From: Chionis minor
Lineage: Eukaryota > Chordata > Aves > Charadriiformes > Chionididae
Assembly: GCA_013398295.1 (NCBI GenBank)
Contig: VZSF01003256.1
Location: forward strand, 30,442-94,441
Reading direction: 5' to 3'
Length of the DNA: 64,000 nucleotides
The position numbers and the translations under genes were made by a program. This document shows positions 12,659 through 25,177 of this stretch, in pieces. The notes beneath the pieces were generated by a model that worked only from the letters and a program-made list of their open reading frames with translations, was not told the DNA's origin and ran no database searches. The first letter of the stretch is position 1, and every line of letters begins with the position of its first letter.

Positions 12659-12680
12659 ATTTTTATTTTTTTTTTTTTTT
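12659..12680 (+). repeat. T-rich tract next to the CR1 end
   Basis: TTTTTATTTTTTTTTTTTTT lies 21 bp from the minus-strand CR1 terminus, on its 3' side. Confidence 0.9.
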
Positions 12681-12700
12681 GCTCCCCATGACTTACAAGC

Positions 12701-12751
12701 ATGGAATAATCTAGGTTGGAAGGGACCACTTGTTGTGGTCCATCCAGCCCC
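12701..12751 (-). mobile_element. Short CR1 LINE 3'-end fragment
   Basis: The reverse complement contains GGTCCCTTCCAACCTAGAT followed by a degraded form of the terminal 'GATTCTATG' repeat, preceded by a 'ttggactagatgat'-like segment read here as ctggatggaccac. This is the typical end of CR1 elements. A T-rich tract (12659-12680) lies beyond the 3' end. Only about 50 bp is convincing. A weaker resemblance may extend to about 12820, but I would not rely on it. Confidence 0.65.
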
Positions 12752-13399
12752 AAAATGCAGCTGGTGGGAGGGCTGTGTCTGCTCCCCAACTCGTCGCAGA
12801 TATTTGGGAAGCCGCTTGCCTGTATGTCGGTAACAGTGGCGACAGCTCCCGGCTCTGCGTGGGGACCACGTGCTGCCCTGGAGGAGGCACTTAGCTCTCA
12901 GGGCTGCCTTCAAGCACTTCAAATGCCACTGTGAAGTGGCCCGTGTACCCAGAACGGCTCTGTGTCCCCTGGTCTGGGAACCCCCATCCTGGCTGGGAGA
13001 GGCAGGTCAAACAACTCTGTGCTGCTGTGGACCTGCTGCCAGCGGTGTCTTTACCTGGTGGTGTCAAGCAGCACATCCCACCACCGCAAGGGTTCTCCAG
13101 GGAGGTTGGGAAGAGCCAGGGAGGATGGAGAAGGGGCAAGCCCGGACTATTTCTTAGCTCCCGGTTGTGAAAGACTATCAAAGGTATCTTAGGAATGGGG
13201 CTTTTTTTTTTTTTTTTGACACCTCCTCGTGCATCTAGGCAGAGAACCTCAGAGGAATTTCAGGGGACGTCTATGTGGTCTTTTGCAAGCAGACGTGACC
13301 TTCGCTGCCCGTGCCCTCAGCTGGCTGGATGTCAGCCAGCTCCGCACTAGAAGGCATGTTAGCTCTGTCAGCGTGGTGCTAAGCCTGAGCTATGACCAA
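12752..13399. other. No gene recognised
   Basis: GC-rich stretch with overlapping frames of 72-129 codons on both strands and a T17 run at 13201-13217. No known domain. A weak CR1-like resemblance may extend a little into its start. Confidence 0.55.
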
Positions 13400-13720
13400 A
13401 AATAGGAATTAAAAATACGTTCAATGGTTTTTAAAGTAAATTCTTTTTTAAATGAAAAGTGGTAGAGGTTTTACTAGCAAACGGTATGTTTTTCATGCAA
13501 GACTTAGATGAAAGCAAAAAAAAAAATAAATAATTGTCCAAACTTGAAGCTATGGCAAAATTAATCTTTTTCATTACAGGATGATTCAACACAAATATTT
13601 CACTTTTTTAATGATTTATCAGCTGTCTTCAAATATATCAGGCAATTTACGCTAAAAATTATCATTGTGTTGAAAAATTACACTTTCTCTCGGGGAAAAA
13701 AAAAAAAGTTTCAAGAGAAA
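13400..13720. other. AT-rich block, candidate conserved noncoding DNA
   Basis: It includes CAGGCAATTTACGCTAAAA, ATGATTTATCAGCTGTCTTC (a HOX-type TGATTTAT beside an E-box) and several AAAATT cores. No repeats are recognised apart from short A-runs at 13516-13525 and 13697-13708. Confidence 0.25.
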
Positions 13721-13811
13721 AAGCTTTCTATGGGTACCAGTGAAGAGCTCCTGGAGATATGTAGCTTCTTGCTGTGGTACTAGGGAAAAGGAATTAAGTA
13801 GGTTGATTTTA

Positions 13812-13827
13812 AATATATATATATATA
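13812..13827 (+). repeat. (AT)8 microsatellite
   Basis: Eight perfect AT dinucleotides, flanked by A-rich sequence. Confidence 0.95.
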
Positions 13828-14064
13828 AAAGGTATTTGTAAGGTGTCTATAACACTTTTAATCTGCTTAATTGGTGGCCAATCAAACACATGTTGACAGA
13901 GATGCCAACATAATATCTTTGTGGGAGTTACAACCTCATCAGATGCTTGAAGAAGGTGCCTATGGACCATCGAGACTTCCGCAAAAAGAAAAGCGGGTAG
14001 CATGATGTTACCAGGGAGAAAATACAAAAGCCAAAGACCCTGAGTGTGGCCAGGCAGTTGCTTT

Positions 14065-14085
14065 AGGAAAAAAAAAAAAAAAAAA
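14065..14085 (+). repeat. Poly-A run
   Basis: About 20 consecutive A within an otherwise mixed sequence. Confidence 0.9.
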
Positions 14086-14422
14086 ATCAGAGTTGCCAGG
14101 CAAAGCCTCAAGATGATCGTGGTAAGGTTGAGTGAGGGAACACCTGGGGAAGATTGATTAAGAGACAGCCAATGTGTGTGTGTGATTTATGAGGAGTGGT
14201 CCTGGCTTTAGCAGGAGTTCTTTGGAGATATTGCTGCTATGGTGCAGGACACAAAACTCCTGGATGCCATATAGTTACCGGATTGTCAAACATCACTGGA
14301 TAAGGTTCCACAAGTGAGATTATTAGCTTAGGGAGGGAGAAACAGAATATGAGGTCAAATAAGCTGCGCAGCAGAAACGTGCTTCAAGAAACTGTAATTC
14401 TCTTTATGCATCCAATGAATAT

Positions 14423-14470
14423 GCGTGTGTGTGTGTATGTGTCTCTCCATCTGTCTGTCTGCCTGTCCAT
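14423..14470 (+). repeat. Compound (GT)n / (CTGT)n microsatellite
   Basis: GTGTGTGTGTGTGT is interrupted by ATGTGTCTCTCCAT and followed by CTGTCTGTCTGCCTGTC. Confidence 0.95.
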
Positions 14471-17400
14471 CTAGCTATTTCCTCAAGTAACATCAGCCAC
14501 TCCTGCTCCTCCTTCCTGGCAGCTGGGAGCCGCTTGGTGTGGTGGAGTGATGGCTGCTTCAGCTGGGAGAAGGTTGCTTCACCTGGAGAAAGCTGATTTC
14601 AAGGAACTCCCAGGATGCCCCTTTGGACTTGGGTTTTTCTCCTGCAAGGAGAGGGATGGCTCTTCTGTGCGTTGGCTGATGGAGCTGAGATCAGGGGGAC
14701 GGTGTTTTGAGACACAGCGACCGGTGAGTGGCCCTTTGAGCTCTGAGCAGTGGGCGCGTTGGCTGGGAATCACGCAGCAAAGGTGGGTACAGCCTGGGGG
14801 CCCGAACCCCACTGAGTGTGAGTCCCACACCTCTCTCCTCGAGCCTGCTGGGGATTTGTAGGTCTCCCCCAGCGCCCATCCAGGCTGGCTCCCCTTGGAG
14901 TAAATGCAATGGCAGAAATTACAGTGGAAACCAAAGAAAATACAGCTGGGCTGTGCTCTCACCCCAACTCTGCTCCTCTCCATCTCCTGAGGGGCTTCTA
15001 CCCCCTTCTTTTTCTCTCCCACTACCACCATTTTGATTAGCTGTCTGTCCAGAGTCTCTGAAAACTTTCCTGATGCAGGGGTGAGTGTCAAGCCCGCTGG
15101 CACCAGCCCTTCCCTTTGAATGTAAGCCACAGAGGCCCCAGGGAACGATGGCCACAAGTGGAAAACCACAGCTCTGATAAATCCATCCCTCCCCTTTCAA
15201 GTGCTCAACGCTCTGTCCAAGGCCCTGGAGCCTCCATTTTAAGATCTAATGAATAACTAAAGCATGTCTGAAAGATGGCTAAATGAATACACAGTGTTTT
15301 CCAGCTGGATAAAGACAGGGGAGCAGATAAGAGAAGTTGGATAGCTTGGCTTTTGGTGTGAGCGATGACCTCAAGCTACGTCTTATTAATGTTGGCAAAA
15401 TGTAGGAGTCTGAGCATCCCTGGAGCCTGCAATGCCCGAGGGTGCGGAACACGCAGCCCTATATGTACAGTCCTTCAAATGCACCCGTAGAGTTTTCTGT
15501 AATGTAATCTTTGGGTTTATTAGTTTTTATGTCATTTTGAATTCTCTAGGGAATGGCAATGACTGGGCTGTGTTCCCTCTCCTTTGATAAGGTTGTAGCT
15601 TTTGGAATTTCACATTCGGAGGTGAAGCTTTGAAAGATGTGTCCGAAAGGGAGTGAGGCAGAGAGGCATTATAGACTTTGCTTCTGCTCTTACTAAAGAC
15701 AAGGTACCAAGCTGCTTCTTTCTGTTCTGCTTTTTGGAGCCTAAATAGCAAGATCTCTTTCATTCCTGGTCAATAATCACTCTTCTTGGCATAAAAACGT
15801 GTGCTTCTGAAACCATACGATGAGACATCAGAATGCTTTCAAGGTCATATTGAGAAGCCAGACTATCAGAACAAAAGCAAGTGGAAGAAGACATAAAGCC
15901 TCATAAATCACAGAAATCTTTTGATGCCTTCAGCTCTAAGGCTACAATGGGGTAAAAACAGCAGCCAGAAAATGCCCATGGGGCATTGGGGTTCTCTTTA
16001 CCGAGGAATCAGCTGGGAGCTTAGAGGAGAGACTGTTACGGCATCACTTTCGGAGGGTGACCATACTGAAAACAATGACTGCTTTTGCATGTGGTCATAA
16101 GGAAGGATGTTCCTGTCCTATGGACTGGGGCAATTGGGATGAGTCTGGGTCTAAAGCAGACTCTTTGAGGAGGGGACTTAAACCCTTAAACTGAGGTTTT
16201 CCAAATCGGGAAGGGATGGAGCAAGGTAAATGGCTCATACTGGTGTTGGGTAAGAGGTTCAAAGTCAGTGGGGCCACAGTCTGGCCATTGGTAAAAAGAG
16301 AATTCCAGACAAAGCTCTTCCCTGGCAGGGCAGTGAAATGCTGGAGGCAGTTGCCAAGGTGGCCACAAAGGTCATATGTGCTTTTGAGACTCAGACAATT
16401 TTATAGAAAAAGAACTATGTGCGTGGAGCTTGGAGGCAAAGGAGTGAAAGTAGGTGTGGAGAGGGATGGGATGCAATAAGTTGAAACAGGGGTGTGTTTT
16501 GGGGCTTTTTGAGAACTGTTTGTAGGGCTGTCTCCTGTTATCTGTGTCCTGACCTCCGTAGTGCCCACCTGAAAGGAGCTTTTCCAGAAAAATCCCACAC
16601 TGGCTTGTGTAGAAGGCTAACTTGAACCAAGATCTGGGGAGAGCAGGTCCAAATGGAGCGGAGCCCATGAGCTTTTCTGGGGGAATATGCCTGTGAGCTG
16701 CATCTGGTACTTGCATCCAGCTGATGCGTGTTCCTACAAGCACCATAATCATCAACCCGCTGGAAAAAAAAATAAACCGACAAAATATATTTGGGAGCCT
16801 TCACCTTGCATAGGCTGTACCAGCATTTGCAATACCCTGGGAAGTGCAGCATCCGTCACTATTCCAGGGCAGGATGGGGTGGCTGGCAGCGTAAGCCCGT
16901 CCCCAAGTATGCTTTCCTTGTGGGAGAAAACTACCTCCCAGAGATATCAGCTGTTCTTGCAGTCAGTGCTGGAGTCCTTGTCATCTAATTTTAGCAATTT
17001 AAAGTTTAGGCGTCGAATCTAAACTCTACCTGTCCAGCCTTAAAGAATTAAGCAACATGCGTGTCCTGTGGCTCCTTGAGGCACCGCGGGTCAGCACCGC
17101 AGCAAAGGTACAGATAAAGCCCATGGCCCTGGGGATGCCCCCGCAGTGCGAGATGGTGCACTGGCTTCGGATGAGGACATGGCATTGGCACAGAGTCAGT
17201 TTTCTGTTCTGAGCCTCTCGTATGCCTAGACAGAAAGATAAACAGAAGTGGGAAACAGTGACTGGATCCACAGAAATGCAGCTTCTATTCTGATATTTGC
17301 TCTTGGTGGTGTTTACATTCTTTTAAAGCAGAGACAAAGTCAACAACAAACTATAATAATCACAGAAACAACAAAAAAATCCCCAGCAGGCCTGTTTCCT

Positions 17401-20400
17401 AACTCGTGCTTGGCATGGGCTGTCTGCTGCTTGCTTCTCGTGTTATAGCTCTGCTTGGAAGTGATAAGAAGCACACAACCTCCTGTACTTTAAAGTGCAC
17501 TAGAAATAGAAAGAGAGATACAGGGCTACAAAAGGAAACCAACTGGCTTCAGGCTTTCCCTGGGGCTGACTTTGTGGTTCAACACCCAGGAGCCCCAGTG
17601 TAGCACTGCAAATCAAGGACAAATTTTCCATTCTCTTTGATGGGCAGTAGATCAATCTGCTAGTCAAAACTGAAATGTCACTGCTTTAACCAAATTTGCT
17701 GGGATTGAGGCATCAATAAGGTAAATGACGCATATACCATTGACATGACCATGCTTTGCCTGAAGCCCTTTGGTCCGGGACCTCCTTTTGCCTTTAGATA
17801 TAAAGTAGCTGTGGACTCACCGGTATTAGAAAAATCATGGGTTCTTTAGCAGAAAGTTTCATGGATCACTCAAGTATGATGATAAAAAAAAAAAAAAGAC
17901 AACCTCCTCCTCCTGTTTGGAAGGGAGGAGCTTTGGGTGGCTTGTGGCTTATCAGATGTGGCCCCTCTTGGAGTCCTATAGCCCGTCACTGACTCTGTTG
18001 CCTTTTTCTTGCTGCTCGTTCCACAGATGGCAAACCCCTTCCAAACCAACACCTACAGAGACTGGCAAGTGATGGAATGGGGAACTCTTCCAGCAGATGT
18101 GGGCTTGTGGAGAGTGCCAGACTCTCTGGGTTCCCTGTATTGGTGAGGTGTGCAAGGGTGGGAGATGGCCTCTGTAAAGCCAAGAACATTGCCCAAAGCC
18201 CAGCCTTAGGGAGCACTTGGATTTCACCAAGTCTTAGGCCAGTAAAAAGTCCTGATAATTGTCATCAAACACTTGTTTAGATCTATTGACCATCCAGCTT
18301 TTGGCCACGTGCTTGGCAAAGGTGAGATCTCTGCACTTGTCCAAACTGCAAACCATCTCTGAGGCTGGGCACGTGCTGAGCCTGCACTATGGCATCTTCA
18401 CCAGCACTGTTCTCGTGCTTGAGCTAGCACATGTTCATCCCGAATTTCCATTTTTCTGCAGTGAATTTAGTTATGCACCTGCTCAACCACTTCACAGAGG
18501 TGGAACCAGGAGTCAACAGCTGCATGAGAATACCTAATCCCCATTTTCCACCCCACTGATGCATATGTTCGTCTACCCTCCAAAGCAAACAATCCAGCGT
18601 GCAAGAAGATGAGGATGGCTTTCCATGAATAATTTTGCTCTCTTCTTAAAGAGGAGACCTGGGAAAATCTGTGGAAACTTTCGTGCTGGCCCAAGTGAAT
18701 TGAGAGAAAGAAAACATTGCTTCAGAGTCAGAAAGTGAAATGTTTTTGTTTTTTCTTGCATTCAGAGATGAACATGAAAGGCAGTTCATGATGGAAAAGG
18801 GGAATGACTGTCTGTAGAAACCACAAAAAAAGCTTTCTAGGACCTGGCTCCAATCTTGCTGCGCTTGGATTAGTCACTGGTTTACAACCTGGATGTCAAC
18901 AAGAGTCATGGATGATCAGCTCCTCTGCAAAATGGGCCATACGCTGTGGGACAGGGGAAGGGGGGTCTGTCAGAATTCACTGTTGAACAGGCAAACAAAT
19001 AGGCAACTGGTGTTTGATCAGAATTAGTTCAGTCTGGATCCAAGCTTGCTAATCTCTGCTAAAATCCCAGCCTCGTCCTTCCTCTTGCGCCCCTCTCCAG
19101 CTCAAAGACAGCAGAATAAAATAAAAGGAAGTGGTTTTAAAAGTCTTTAAAGAGGAAATTCTTGTCTAATTCTAGGTCATGGCAGGGGCTGTATGTTCTG
19201 CGCAGGGAGATGATAGAATCTAGCATGACTGGAAAAGACATTGGCCATTTCCAATCCAGTACTAAAGACTTCCTCCCATCTGGCCCCAAAAAGGGAGAAA
19301 AAAATAGAAGTATTTTTGTGCATGGAAAGGGTGGCTCGTTACACGGGAAGAATCATGTCCTGGCTGCTTGGGGAGGCAGGATGTCAAGCTGGGAAGGCCA
19401 AGCGTTTATTTTGAAAAAGCAAGCTCCAAGTTTCTCATCTGCACATGGACATGCTTCACCTTCCTCTCCCTCTCCATCCCCCTCTCCTTTTGTGTCTTTC
19501 CAGGCAGCATTCCTGGGAGGAAGAGGAGCTGGGCTCCCAGCCCTCCTGGTAGCCCTATCACCCCTAGGGCACAGTGTCACTCTGTCACCTCTTGGCAGCA
19601 AAGCTCCTGGCAGAGGAGGGTGAAGTTGGAGGCTGGTTTCCTCTTCCCAAACTCATTGTGGTGCTGCCCTGCTGGGAAGCCTTGGCTTTGGTTTCCCACA
19701 CTTCAGCTTGCCTCCCTCCTTCCATGAGTTTCCGGAGCGCTTTGTGAGAAGCCAAAACACCTGCTCTGTGAACTCAGATCCTTGGGGGAAGTTGGCAGAG
19801 ATGCTCCTCCTGGACTGTTACGACTTTTTTCTTTAAATAACAGGTAGATACGGTTCCTTCTTTCTCTCCTGAAGCATCTGGCATGCTGCCTCATTAGTTA
19901 TCTCTTCTTTCGCCCTTACCAACCACATCTCTCCCCTTCCTGCATTTTAGCTGCAGAAGTGGCAGTAGATTACCTGTGTTGGATGTGTCAACTTGAGCCC
20001 TCTATTCTGGCTCCACGAGAATGCCATCTTGGAGCCAGCAGTCACGTTTTGCCTCCAGGAGGTGCCTGCTCTCCACCAGCCAATGTCATTTCCAGAGCTC
20101 TGCTCTTCCCGCTGGATGAATAACGGCATCGCTTGACTGTGCCAACTCTTATTTCTGCCTAATGCAACTGTCTGAAGTCAGTCCAGGAGTCTGATCTTGA
20201 ATTAGAGAATGACAGCAAGGACTTAATCTCATGTACAATTAGTGGTCAAGACTCAGCTCTAGAGATACAAGCAAAGAGACGCAGCTTCTGCTATTCGCTT
20301 TTTCAGCAACAGTCCAATAATTCTCTAAATCCAAACTTTGGATCGCTCGGCTATTATTTTGGAAAGGGGAACAAAAATAACAAAACTAAGCCTGTTGCAG

Positions 20401-21590
20401 CCCCTTGAAGTGGACTCAAATGGAAATAAAAGCCCTTTGCGGAGTGTGCTTTGGACTGATTTTTCATTTCATGTCCAAAAATTACTTGGAAAGATCATGT
20501 CGGCCAAAGGCCAGGGTCTAGTCTGCGTACCTGCGCTGCTGTCCAGATGGAGAAGAAAAAGAACAGATGCATCGAGATGAAGAGAAGGATTTCAGAATGT
20601 GTTTTCAAAGCCTCCTGTTCACTGAAAGGGCTGGAAAGCGATTTAGAAAACATATCTAGGGTTTCCTTTGAACATAAGGAAAAAAATTGACTTGGACAGT
20701 GCTAACATAGTGCCTCTCCAGGCTTACCGCGGTGGGGAAATGTCATTTGCTTGCTAGGAACTCAACCCAAACTCTCCCTTGGGTCAGCTGCCTCTCTGTG
20801 TTGAACAGGCTGGTGTGGGAGGAGACAAGCGCATGGGAAGTTGAATGAGACTTTTAAAATATTTGGCCTTCCTATAATGGAGGTTAAAGTTGGCAAATGG
20901 TTTGGTACTTTTTTTCCTATGACTTTGCCCAAGTGTCCGAAGAGATCTGTGATCGTGATGCTCTCACAGGTTCATTAGTTATAAGCAAAAAGAAGGAAAA
21001 TTCTTTGGCTGGCCCAGATTTGGCTATTTGTGGAGAGGACTGGCTGAGGCTCCCATCCAAACGGGGAGGCTGAGCAGTTACACCCACCTTAGGTGGTGCA
21101 TGTGCTCTGCTGGCTGGTACAGGTGGGCTCTTGCTTTCTCATCATTCAGTGAATCTAGACAATCTCTGTCCAAGCCATCCTCTGCTGGTAACCTCAGTGT
21201 GTCTCCTTGACCATGGGCAGATCTACCACTTTCTGCTGCAGAGGACAGGGTTTTAGCCCAGCTCCCCTGTCTCCGGATTCATGCGAATGTGGATGGATAA
21301 ATGAATGCCGTGGACCTACTGTCCCAGCTCGTACAAGGCAGGTGGGAGGTGCAGGGAACCACCACCCTCCTGCCCCGGTTGCAGCATCAGTGTAGCTTTA
21401 ACTTATGGCAACCAGCTTCCTTGGACCCCACGCATGGAAATCAGATTCCCTCCATCTTCTCAATTTTTTAGACATATTTGTTTTTCCACTAGAAAGAGAG
21501 AAATTTTGAAAAACAACGATTCTCATGTTTCTTTTTCTCCTGTGTTAGTTGTAGGCACAGAAAAAGCAGGCTTCTAGACTAGTATCAGCA
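14471..21590. other. No gene recognised
   Basis: Seven kilobases without any recognisable coding exon. Frames up to 196 codons (14579-15169, minus) and 153 codons (19162-19623, plus) are low-complexity. A C/T-rich tract lies at 19.46-19.50 kb and an A-run at 17.88 kb. Alternating AT-rich and GC-moderate patches are all that I see. Confidence 0.6.
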
Positions 21591-21594
21591 GTGA

Positions 21595-21612
21595 TTTCCA
21601 TGGAAACCATGG
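21595..21612. other. 12-bp palindrome resembling an RFX X-box, with a second CCATGG
   Basis: TTTCCATGGAAA (21595-21606) is perfectly palindromic and is followed at once by CCATGG. The X-box consensus GTTNCCATGGNAAC is matched at most positions. Confidence 0.5.
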
Positions 21613-21674
21613 ATTTTTTCAACAACTTGAGACTGATGATGATGTATGTTCACTAAAGGTGAAGTTCTGGCAGC

Positions 21675-21709
21675 TGGAGCTAATGCTGGAATTCATGGAG
21701 CTAATGCTG
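21675..21709 (+). repeat. Two 14-bp direct copies, 21-bp period
   Basis: TGGAGCTAATGCTG occurs at 21675 and 21696. The sequence between the copies is unrelated. It is a minor local duplication. Confidence 0.8.
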
Positions 21710-23620
21710 AAACCAGTGGATGTTGAGCTTGATGGAAAAACATGGTGCTCAGTGAAATGCTCTAAGGCTGTCTGTACAAATCAGGTAGAGCCAATATGGA
21801 AGAAAACATCAAACTTGACCAAGAATAACCAAATGGAAGGCTAATGTCCAATCTCAGATATATGGACACCAGACCTTGCTTTCCGTTTATAATAATACTC
21901 CTTTACAACCTTCTGGCAGCATTCCTTAGCCTAAAAGTCGTATTGAATTCCCTTCACACTGAAGGCCTATGTGTTCCACCACTGTGGACTGAGTCTTGGG
22001 ATAACAGAGAGCTAGTCCTCACACGTCTAGAAACCACATACAATGAGAAAAGCAGAATCGACAAGTGTGAAAAGTCTATTTTTACAGAGTCCAATGATGT
22101 ATTTGAGCTGCAGCAAGCTGTCAAATGCAATAAGGGCTGAATCGATCCAGACTCCAGCCTTTGTTGTGGTAAGTTATGGAAGTTCCTCACCTACTTGGAA
22201 GAGAAGGCATCATATTTGGCTTCTGAATGTGGGTTTAGGGCCTTCATCTTTCAGTCTCAGCTTTCCTGGGATGTGTAACTTAATATATGCCCCAACCTGT
22301 CAAACAGCACGTGCGCCCATCATCACTGATGTCGTCCAAGAGCTTCTAGGCTTGAATGTCTAATGGGGAAAGACCTATGTCCTGGATGTAGAGCTGGAAG
22401 CGACAGTTTGAATGGAAAATGGGGCTGTGGGACTGCTGCCATGCAGGGCACAGGGGAGGAGCAGGAGACATCTCACTCCACTTGTTTCCCTGCACGTGTG
22501 CTGGGGCAGCCAGGAATTTGCACCTCCTGAGCTTTGAGGGAGAGGCTCTTGCTCACTGGGACTCCTCAGCAGAGCTATGGATGTGCGACTCAGGGCTTGT
22601 GGTGGCTGTTCCTGATCTCTGCCCCAGGGCTGCTTTTGGCTGTGGTGTCTCCTCAAGTGTCTTTGACCATGGTCTTGGAGGTGCAGGAAAGCCGCGTTGT
22701 TACCGGCGTGGTGATGTGACTTGGTTGAGGAAGCCAGAGCGAGAATTCAAACCAGTCTAACCATCTCCTGAACTTCCCAGGATGGGGGTGATCTTGGAGG
22801 AGCACTCTGCTTTCGCTTCTCTCACTGCTAATCTGGAAGGCCTGGCTTTGATGGGCTCACACTCCACTTACCATGACTCTGCTGACTGGTAGCCTGTGCT
22901 AAAAAGAGGGGCTGGAACAAACCCTGGGTATGATGCATGACTTTGCATGGAACAGAGAAAAAATTCCTCAGCTAGATGCATAGCAGCGGTAGACTCATGC
23001 ATGGAAGATCTGTGCCTGAAAAATTGTCTGTCTTCAGCTGTCATCTAGTTTAATAAAGGCAGGATGGAGAGGGAGTAGCTTTTCTTACCTCTTTAGACCA
23101 TTGCCTCTGCAACGGCACTACAGCAAAACTGGATCAATATGTAGAGAGGGAGAAAAAGTTGTCTCTTTAGAGAGGCAAGCAGACAGACAAATAGACAGCT
23201 AGCCAGATTCTTCTCTGTTATACTCATGTAACTCCAAAACTATTAAAGGAACTATTTGTAACCAGGAACAGAATCAAACTGCTGGCGTAGTTCACTGTAA
23301 AAGATTTTCAGTTCAATCTTTGATGGCATTTTAATAGTAACAGCTACTCATCAGCAATGTCAGGGTTAAATACTCCCAGCATGTGTGCAATTGCAGAAAT
23401 ACCCCAAGAAGAACCAAGGAAATATTTCCATCTTAAACTCCGATAAGGAGTGAAAACGTGCAACTCGTTCCATATGGTGGCTGAAAGCCCCGAGCCAAGC
23501 GGAAAGCCACGGAGTCTGCCAATGCGTAAGAACTTGCAAGCCTGATAAATGAGTGCGTTGCTTTGGGAAAACCAGAGACGAAGTCACACTAGAAAGAAGA
23601 AAATAGAAGAAAAGTGAGGA
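21710..23620. other. No gene recognised apart from a possible MIR remnant
   Basis: Unique DNA with overlapping short frames near 22.4-22.8 kb and an AGACAGACAAATAGACAG simple tract near 23.17 kb. Confidence 0.55.
22711..22770 (-). mobile_element. Possible MIR-like SINE remnant
   Basis: The plus strand has GATGTGACTTGG, 'gccagagcgagaattcaaac' and 'catctcctga'. This resembles the reverse complement of the 'aagtgacttgcc ... cagagcgggattcaaaccc ... tctcctga' part of MIR. Only the distal half is visible, so chance resemblance is possible. Confidence 0.35.
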
Positions 23621-23623
23621 GTC

Positions 23624-23713
23624 TTTTTTTTTTTTTTTCTAAAAAGGAAAAAAAAAAAAAACTTCCCCACTTTTGTTTTTTTTTTTTTTCTAAAAAGGAA
23701 AAAAAAAAAAAAA
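23624..23713 (+). repeat. Tandem duplication of a T-run/A-run hairpin unit, 51-bp period
   Basis: Two copies of the arrangement T14-15, CTAAAAAGG, A14-15 occur with their CTAAAAAGG centres at 23639 and 23690. They are separated by 'cttccccacttttg'. Each copy can fold on itself because the T-run and A-run flank the centre. Confidence 0.9.
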
Positions 23714-25007
23714 GGCAAGTCCTACCCATTTTTCTTGTTGGATGGCAGCAAGAATTTCTGGAAATGTTTTACATGTCAAAGATTTAACCAAGCTGGGATG
23801 TTTGTGGACAAGCCGTTATGCAATGAATAAATAAATCAGAAAAAAAAAAAAAAAGCAAGCAGGGGGAAGAGTCTATCTTCTCTCCTGCCTTACAGAAACG
23901 ATCCTGGACTGAGACAGCTGCATTCTTCTGGGATACTCGGCTCAAGCCAGGATGAAAGCGCTCGCAAACTGGAGACGGACCATTCTCGGATCTCTCCAGT
24001 GTTGACATGGACAACAAGGTTGCGCTTGGTCATGGGGCAAGGAGGGAAAGAGCACCAGGGGAGAGCCGGAGGACAGCTCTGGCCAGGGAAGCATCCCAGC
24101 TCTGGGCATCCTCCGGCAGCAGGATGCAGGCTCCCAGCTGCTCTCCAGCTCTGCGACCACCCCCCAGCACCAGGCATTGGGTGCTTGGCCAAACAGAAGC
24201 GGGGCCGTGTCTGGCACCCGGGGTCAGGGAGCAGGGGAGAGCGGGGCTGCGCTGGGAGCGAGCAGAGGGTCAGAGCAGATTGCGCGTCTCCTGCTCGGTG
24301 CCTGAGATTTGACAGGTCCGCATTCTTGGCTGACGGGATCTGGCTGTACAATCGATTTCTGGAGAGGAGTGGGTAAATCCATGGCTTGGCTGCCTGGAGG
24401 AAAGGCTGTTCCTTTGAAAAAGTCTTTTGACGGTTAAGCAAGTCACCTCCTACAACCTGAACATACTCCCACATTAAGTCAAATTAGAAATAGAGGAGGA
24501 AACCAACCATACAAACAAAGTCAACTCTCCTGTTCCTTCTCCAAACAGGGATTTTTCATCCAGGAGCCACTTTGAAGCTGTGACTATAGAAGTACTCTGC
24601 TTCCCTGCAATGGACAGCGATAGGAAACCTCAGCTGGCTCATTTGCCTAAGCAAATTTGTTGTAATGAAATTGTCCTGCTACATAAGCACTTCTATACGG
24701 GCAGAAAGCGGTTTGACCCGTGCCAGCGTGGTGACTTCACCCAAACAAGGCGTGCAAAGCCAAGAGCGTTTTGTTAGGCTAAAAAGAGCAACAAAAAGAG
24801 CAAACCCTGCAGGTTGTAAATTGCTAGGCAAGGTGATAAACGGTACATGAACCGGCCAATATAATCTGTCTGGAGAGTTGAAAAGAATCCCGCCTTCTCA
24901 TGAGTCTAAAATATTTCTCTTTCTAGAGTACCTTATTTTCCAACTATGTGCCACATTCATTCACTTGCCAAAACGTTTGTTCTCTGGTCTGTGCTTCTGT
25001 CCTGCAG

Positions 25008-25177
25008 CTGCTGACAAAACTAGCCTCTTCAAACTCTCCTGGCAAAAGGGAAATGAAACTTTCCCGTATTTGGTGTGCCGGGGTAGGGCAGCTGTGTCCT
25101 CACAGTGGTGCCCGGCTGTCCAGGGCTAGAAATAGGGGTGGGTTGTTTGCCTGAGGGTGCTGGAGAGGCAGAAGGAG
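25008..25177 (+). other. Exon-like interval (weak candidate)
   Basis: A pyrimidine-rich tract ending in TTCTGTCCTGCAG at 25007 acts as a plausible acceptor. GAG|GTAAGT at 25178 is a full-consensus donor. The 170-nt interval has no consistent open frame that I recognise, so a noncoding transcript or chance is most likely. Confidence 0.12.

Noticed and set aside
14579..15169. 196-codon minus-strand open frame
   Set aside because: No domain, and it overlaps plus-strand frames. It fits GC-rich chance sequence.
16310..16370. Possible CR1 trace ('gggcagtgaaatgctggagg ... gttgcc')
   Set aside because: Only a short resemblance to the CR1 3' part, without flanking CR1 blocks.
18845..18960. Possible MIR in forward orientation ('cctctgcaaaatggg')
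   Set aside because: A single short block matches. The other MIR blocks are absent.
22867..22893. Minus-strand micro-exon-like pair of splice sites
   Set aside because: Only about 27 nt would lie between the sites. It is too short to support without transcripts.
23890..24474. 194-codon minus-strand open frame over GC-rich DNA
   Set aside because: Overlapping frames of 91-125 codons on both strands show a local lack of stops rather than coding selection.
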